Positions 34,551-38,281 of a DNA stretch of 38,281 nt are shown here, piece by piece. The stretch is from the NCBI GenBank assembly GCA_003281485.1, contig QCBW01000014.1, forward strand, positions 1 through 38,281, in the 5' to 3' direction. Both the position numbers and the translations under genes were made by a program. Source of the stretch: Prochlorococcus sp. AG-347-J20 (GTDB taxonomy: Bacteria > Cyanobacteriota > Cyanobacteriia > PCC-6307 > Cyanobiaceae). How positions within the stretch are numbered: position 1 is the stretch's first letter; each line of letters starts with the position of its first letter. The notes under the pieces were generated by a model that had not been told where the DNA came from, made no database searches, and worked only from the letters and a program-made list of their open reading frames with translations.

Positions 34551-35111
34551 TTAAGTAGGTATTTCTAAACTAATTTCATCTATTTTGATTGCTCTGCCGT
34601 TTATTGCAAGCCAATTATCTTTGGATATCTTTGTTATTGCTTTTTGCAGCTCTCCAATTCTTTCAATATATAGATTACCAATTTTATATTCAGAGACCAG
34701 ACTCCAACCTACTTGTTCTCCAACAATAAATGTTATGCTTTTTCTTTTCAATAAAAGACTTATTAAAGAGTTCATCTTTGTTGACCATTCTTTTTGTACT
34801 TTATCAATATTTTCAATAACAAATCCGCCAATCGAGTCTATTAATAATGGACCATCTTCTTCATTTAATGTGTTTATTAGATCAGTGGTTTCTATTAATT
34901 TCCAATATTTGGGCCTTCTTTTTTTATGTAAATTAATTTTTTCTTGCCATTCTTTATCATCAATATTGTTTTCAGATAAGGCGATATATGATAGTTCTTT
35001 TGTTCCTCTTGCTAGATGCTCTGCAAATTCACTTTTGCCACTTTTAGTTCCTCCTGTAATGAAAATAATATTAGATAAATTTTTAATAATACTGAAATCA
35101 TTGACATTCAT
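34551..35111 (-). CDS. cobU: Adenosylcobinamide kinase / cobinamide-phosphate guanylyltransferase
   Basis: A 186-residue bifunctional enzyme of the late cobalamin pathway that phosphorylates and activates adenosylcobinamide. Walker A is GGTKSGKSEFAEHLAR (residues 20-35), followed by ELSYIALSENNIDDKEWQEK, the KKRRPKYWKLIET block, and DGPLLIDSIGGFVIEN with the family Asp. Synonym cobP. The C-terminal half is shorter and more divergent than in E. coli. It is followed 5 bp later by trmL on the same strand and preceded at 10 bp by the signal-peptide protein gene, so three genes may form one transcript. Confidence 0.9.
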   Translation of the reverse strand: MNVNDFSIIKNLSNIIFITGGTKSGKSEFAEHLARGTKELSYIALSENNIDDKEWQEKINLHKKRRPKYWKLIETTDLINTLNEEDGPLLIDSIGGFVIENIDKVQKEWSTKMNSLISLLLKRKSITFIVGEQVGWSLVSEYKIGNLYIERIGELQKAITKISKDNWLAINGRAIKIDEISLEIPT

Positions 35112-35121
35112 AAATTCTCTA

Positions 35122-35433
35122 TTATTTAGAGAAATACCACCAAGTTGCTAATGGAATAATAGTGGCAGCAATCAATAAACCAATAACTATATATGTGGCC
35201 GTTGAACTTTCAGTATCATTGGATCTCATAACGTTAAAATTTGGATCAACCACGGGGTTATCGATAGACGAAGGCTGACTTTTTTCGTAATTAATAATAG
35301 TTTTTTGTTGAGTTATACCAAATAATCTATCAATACTCCCAACACCTTCTGCATATGTAGTTGAAGGAATAAGAAAAAATATAAAGCCAGAAGCTATAAA
35401 TGAAAAAAGATATCTATTTATTTTCGGATTCAT
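35122..35433 (-). CDS. Exported protein with C-terminal membrane helix, unknown function
   Basis: A 103-residue protein. A signal peptide is clear (PKINRYLFSFIASGFIFFLI then PSTTYA, cleavage likely after TYA, near residue 28). A polar lumenal or periplasmic segment follows (GVGSIDRLFGITQQKT), then a C-terminal helix TYIVIGLLIAATIIPLATWW with a final KK-free FSK. A lumen- or periplasm-facing domain anchored at its C terminus is inferred. No family recognised. It leads the possible cobU-trmL transcript and is divergent from the CCB-like gene. Confidence 0.7.
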   Translation of the reverse strand: MNPKINRYLFSFIASGFIFFLIPSTTYAEGVGSIDRLFGITQQKTIINYEKSQPSSIDNPVVDPNFNVMRSNDTESSTATYIVIGLLIAATIIPLATWWYFSK

Positions 35434-35544
35434 TTTTAAAGGTTTTGATTAATTATATATTAAAAAGCATATGTTTGAGTATTTTTAAACGTACTAAACC
35501 ATATAATGTTTGCATAATTTAAATAGAATTAACATATTTTATAT

Positions 35545-36174
35545 ATGGGATTCAATGGGAAATCTTTAATATTTATCGGTACAATACTCTTTATTTTTCA
35601 AATAGTAAATTTCTTTTCGATAGAAACTATTACTCCTGAAATTGAAAGGGCACAAGTACTAGCTGCAATAGCTTCATTAATTATTATTTTGATAGGTTTC
35701 TTATTTAAACAATTCGATCCTTTAGGTGGTGAGAAAGTTGATTTAAAAGGAGAAAATAAGTTTCTCTTCGATAAGAACATCCCTAATCATGTTATTGATG
35801 AACTTGCGTGGGGATCTGAGGCGATACTAACTTCAACTGCAGCAGCAGCAATATTAATACACAATAATGGAGTAAATATCTTAAGAAGAGGGATCATTTC
35901 TTCAAGAAGTGAGTTTAAACCTGGAGATACTTGTCTGAGATCAATTAAAGATATGAAATTAATATCATTAGCAAACACTAAATTTTATCCAGGTAGAGAT
36001 GAATTTATAAATTTTTGTCCTGATGTTCCTTCTATTCTAGTTGTCCCCATAAATAGTAAAGCTTTTATTTTGGTAGGAGGTTGGAGTACAAAATGTTTTA
36101 CTAAATCTGATGAGAGATGGATAAATAATTGGTCGAAAAAAATTAATAATGTTTTTTCAGTTAATAATATTTAA
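35545..36174 (+). CDS. CCB2/CCB4-like cytochrome b6 heme-assembly protein (DUF2930)
   Basis: A 209-residue membrane protein. Two N-terminal helices (GKSLIFIGTILFIFQIVNFF at 5-24 and VLAAIASLIIILIGFLF at 38-54) are followed by a soluble GAF-like domain: LFDKNIPNHVIDELAWGSEA, TAAAAILIHNNGVNILRRG, FYPGRDEFINFCPDVPSIL and FILVGGWSTKCFTKSDERW. The pattern is that of DUF2930, which includes the CCB2/CCB4 factors that help attach heme ci to cytochrome b6. Function is by family. Its stop shares the 4-bp TTAA with the stop of convergent lptC. Confidence 0.85.
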   Translation: MGFNGKSLIFIGTILFIFQIVNFFSIETITPEIERAQVLAAIASLIIILIGFLFKQFDPLGGEKVDLKGENKFLFDKNIPNHVIDELAWGSEAILTSTAAAAILIHNNGVNILRRGIISSRSEFKPGDTCLRSIKDMKLISLANTKFYPGRDEFINFCPDVPSILVVPINSKAFILVGGWSTKCFTKSDERWINNWSKKINNVFSVNNI

Positions 36175-36794
36175 AAATATATTATTGATCGAACTCTTTT
36201 ATTTTGTGCTTTAAAACTCATTGATTCTGTATTGAGATTATAGTAAGCATTTTCTGAATTGATTTCATATTTATTTTCACTATTGTCTTCTTTAAGAATA
36301 TATTTAACAGGATTGAAAAATTCAATAATATTATCTTCATTCAATATTGCCTTAGACGAATATAGAAGGACATTTTTATTTTCAAATCTTATATTACCTA
36401 TTAATTCATATTTAGATTCATTAATATTCCAAATTAAATTATCCCCATATAAGAAATCGTTATCTTGATTTATTGTTCTTAATTTTACATTACCCATTAA
36501 TTCGACAATTTTATTTTTGTCTGATAATGTTGATGAATCAGAATTAATAATATATTTAATATTTTCACCCTCAAAGATATTTATAGTTGTTCTCTTAAGG
36601 TTGAATTTAAGTTCAATTTTATCGTAATTTGAATTGGGACTATTTATTGAATATATTTTTTCACCTTTCTTAGAAAAAATATTCATATCTAAACTATCAA
36701 TTTTTTGTACTATTTTATTTTCTTCAATTACATTACGAGTACATCCAAGAATAAGAACGGGAAGGAAAATTATTAATCTACAAATCTTGTTCAT
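36171..36794 (-). CDS. lptC: LptC-like LPS export lipoprotein
   Basis: A 207-residue protein from ATG 36794. The N terminus MNKICRLIIFLPVLILGCTR is a lipoprotein signal peptide with lipobox LILGC. The rest is beta-rich with repeated strands (KIYSINSPNSNYDKIELKF, KIVELMGNVKLRTINQDN, YELIGNIRFENKNVLLYSS), the LptC/OstA-like fold that carries lipopolysaccharide across the periplasm. An upstream in-frame start would add 17 residues, but it would bury the signal peptide, so I reject it. Its 5' end overlaps the 3' end of metG by 17 bp, so the two are cotranscribed. It probably works with LptB, LptF/G and LptD encoded elsewhere. Confidence 0.82.
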   Translation of the reverse strand: MNKICRLIIFLPVLILGCTRNVIEENKIVQKIDSLDMNIFSKKGEKIYSINSPNSNYDKIELKFNLKRTTINIFEGENIKYIINSDSSTLSDKNKIVELMGNVKLRTINQDNDFLYGDNLIWNINESKYELIGNIRFENKNVLLYSSKAILNEDNIIEFFNPVKYILKEDNSENKYEINSENAYYNLNTESMSFKAQNKRVRSIIYF

Positions 36795-38281
36795 ACTCAA
36801 GCTTATTTGTGATTGGAGTTGGTATGGGAAGACTTGAATTGCCAACTAATAATCCCCAACTTAATTGTTCTTTCCAAGGAATTTCTTTACTGTATGTTGA
36901 ACCGAGTTGTTCATTAATTTTTGAAGATAATTCGGGCAGTAAAGGTTGTAATAATAAGCCTATTATTCGGGTACTTTCAAGTACGTTGTAAATAATTTCT
37001 TTAACAAGATGCAAATTATCTTTCTCTTTTATTAATATCCATGGTGGATTATCATTCAAATACAAATTTGTATTAATTGCTAGGCTAAGCACCTCATTAG
37101 CTGCTAGATCTAATTTATAGATATTAAAATTATGAATATAATTTTCAACTGCAATTTTGGCATAATTTTCTAATTTATTTTCACTTGAAATTTTTTCATT
37201 ATTTGGCACTTTATTATCGAACCATTTTCTAGACATAGATGATGTTCTATTTAGTAAATTACCAATTGTATTAGCTAAGTCATTATTGATAATGTCAACA
37301 AATCTTTTATCTTGAAAATCCCCATCATTTCCTAGTGATATGTCTTTAATCAGGTACCACCTTACAGGATCATTTCCATATTTTGAGAGCAATAGGTCAG
37401 GATCGAGTACATTTCCTAAGCTCTTACCCATTTTTTGTCCCTCTCTTGTGAGGAACCCATGTCCAAAAACTTTTTTAGGAACTTTAATACCAGCAGATAT
37501 AAGCATGGCAGGCCAATAGACAGCATGAAACCTCAGTATATCTTTACCAATTAAATGAATATCAGCTGGCCATCCTCCATTAATTGATTTTTCCAAATAA
37601 TGATCAGTTGCATCAGAACTAATAGCGCTTACATATCCAAGTAAAGCATCAAACCATACATAGAAGGTGTGATTATCGTAACCAGGAACAGGAATTCCCC
37701 AAGAGACATTTGTTCTAGAAATCGAAAAGTCCTTTAAACCTCTAGAAACAAAATTTATGATTTCATTCCTTCTTTCTATTGGCTCAATGAAAGAAGGATC
37801 GTTGATTATTTTCTCAATTTCTTTTTGATATTTCGAAAGCCGAAAAAAGAGATTCTCTTCATTTTTCCATTCTAATTTTTTTTGATGTATGGGACATTTG
37901 TATGTTGATGAGTTTTCTGGATTATCTTTGAACTCTTCACAACCGACACAATACCAACCTTTTTGAACTCCCATATAGATATCATCTGATGCTTTTACTC
38001 TTTCATAAAATTCATTAACAACCAATTCATGATTTTTTGAGCTTGTTCTTATAAATTTATCGAAGGATATATTCCAATTTTTCCAATTAATATTAAAAAT
38101 TTCTGAGATTTCGTCACAATGAGACATTGGTTCAATACCCTTTTCCTTAGCAGTTCTTTGTATTTTTAAACCATGTTCATCAACACCTGTAATGAAAATA
38201 ACATCTTCACCTAAAAGCCTTTTATACCTAGCTATTGAGTCACAAATTATTGTTGTATATACACTTCCTAAATGAGGTTTA
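36778..38281 (-). CDS. metG: Methionyl-tRNA synthetase (5' end outside window)
   Basis: Charges Met onto tRNA-Met. The frame continues past the first internal Met (38127) to the right edge, with KPHLGSVYTTIICDSIARY and TGVDEHGLKIQRTAKEKG, so the true start lies outside. Seen: the HxGH-type PHLGS block, a zinc knuckle (CVGCEEFKDN then CPIHQKKLEW), the WFDALLGYVSAI segment, and the KMSKS-type loop QKMGKSLGNVLDP. The anticodon-binding helical domain fills the C-terminal third. The C-terminal dimerisation domain found in some bacterial MetG is absent. The gene overlaps lptC by 17 bp. Confidence 0.97.
   Translation of the reverse strand, partial: KPHLGSVYTTIICDSIARYKRLLGEDVIFITGVDEHGLKIQRTAKEKGIEPMSHCDEISEIFNINWKNWNISFDKFIRTSSKNHELVVNEFYERVKASDDIYMGVQKGWYCVGCEEFKDNPENSSTYKCPIHQKKLEWKNEENLFFRLSKYQKEIEKIINDPSFIEPIERRNEIINFVSRGLKDFSISRTNVSWGIPVPGYDNHTFYVWFDALLGYVSAISSDATDHYLEKSINGGWPADIHLIGKDILRFHAVYWPAMLISAGIKVPKKVFGHGFLTREGQKMGKSLGNVLDPDLLLSKYGNDPVRWYLIKDISLGNDGDFQDKRFVDIINNDLANTIGNLLNRTSSMSRKWFDNKVPNNEKISSENKLENYAKIAVENYIHNFNIYKLDLAANEVLSLAINTNLYLNDNPPWILIKEKDNLHLVKEIIYNVLESTRIIGLLLQPLLPELSSKINEQLGSTYSKEIPWKEQLSWGLLVGNSSLPIPTPITNKLEYEQDL

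Noticed and set aside
34585..35151. Plus-strand frame of 188 codons opposite cobU
   Set aside because: Fully antisense to cobU, which has a Walker A motif and family blocks; no recognisable domain in the plus frame.

Overview
The window is very AT-rich (about 70% A+T by eye), densely packed, and carries oxygenic-photosynthesis genes: chlH, acsF, a Psb30-like peptide, a CCB-type cytochrome b6 assembly factor and ycf20. Small intergenic gaps, cyanobacterial-only families (DUF2949, DUF3038, DUF4335, DUF2996, DUF565) and a streamlined style point to a marine picocyanobacterium, most likely a high-light Prochlorococcus. This assignment is inference from gene content and composition; no database was searched.

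Layout. 1-0.65 kb: the 5' part of an ABC exporter (minus) and a small S4 RNA-binding protein (plus). 0.7-7.2 kb: tpiA-folP (plus), the large chlH (minus), then dapB. 7.2-10.9 kb: a plus-strand run of a membrane protein, a UbiH-like flavoprotein, DUF2949, DUF3038, DUF4335 and a two-helix membrane protein, then a 53-aa membrane peptide on minus. 11-20.4 kb: mfd, a TerC-family protein, fmt-pmbA-tldD and acsF. 20.4-24.9 kb: a minus-strand block with DUF2996, a membrane protein, a degenerate RNase II-like protein, two half-length UPF0016 transporters and a YkgJ-like Cys protein. 24.9-28.95 kb: Psb30-like peptide, HAD phosphatase, ycf20, rpmF, a protease-dead FtsH homologue and a multi-helix membrane protein.

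28.96-33.6 kb is the accessory-looking part. After a 2-Cys peroxiredoxin come many 41-75-aa orphan proteins on alternating strands, several with one membrane helix. Within them lie a ribbon-helix-helix-like regulator flanked by inverted copies of a 10-bp motif, a structured RNA-like element and a single-domain exported thioredoxin-like protein. From 33.6 kb the ordinary core resumes: clpS, a CAT-anticodon tRNA, trmL, cobU, a signal-peptide protein, a CCB2/CCB4-like protein, lptC and metG, which runs off the right edge.

The genes share three themes: chlorophyll synthesis and photosystem assembly or repair (chlH, acsF, Psb30-like, CCB-like, FtsH-like, peroxiredoxin); translation and RNA or DNA maintenance (metG, fmt, trmL, tRNA, rpmF, RNB-like, mfd); and envelope functions (ABC exporter, lptC). 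The most notable observations are two enzyme homologues that have lost their catalytic residues (FtsH-like and RNase II-like), a split UPF0016 transporter, the regulator with flanking operator-like repeats, and a bidirectional terminator hairpin inside the coding end of a membrane-protein gene. Several genes use TTG or GTG starts.
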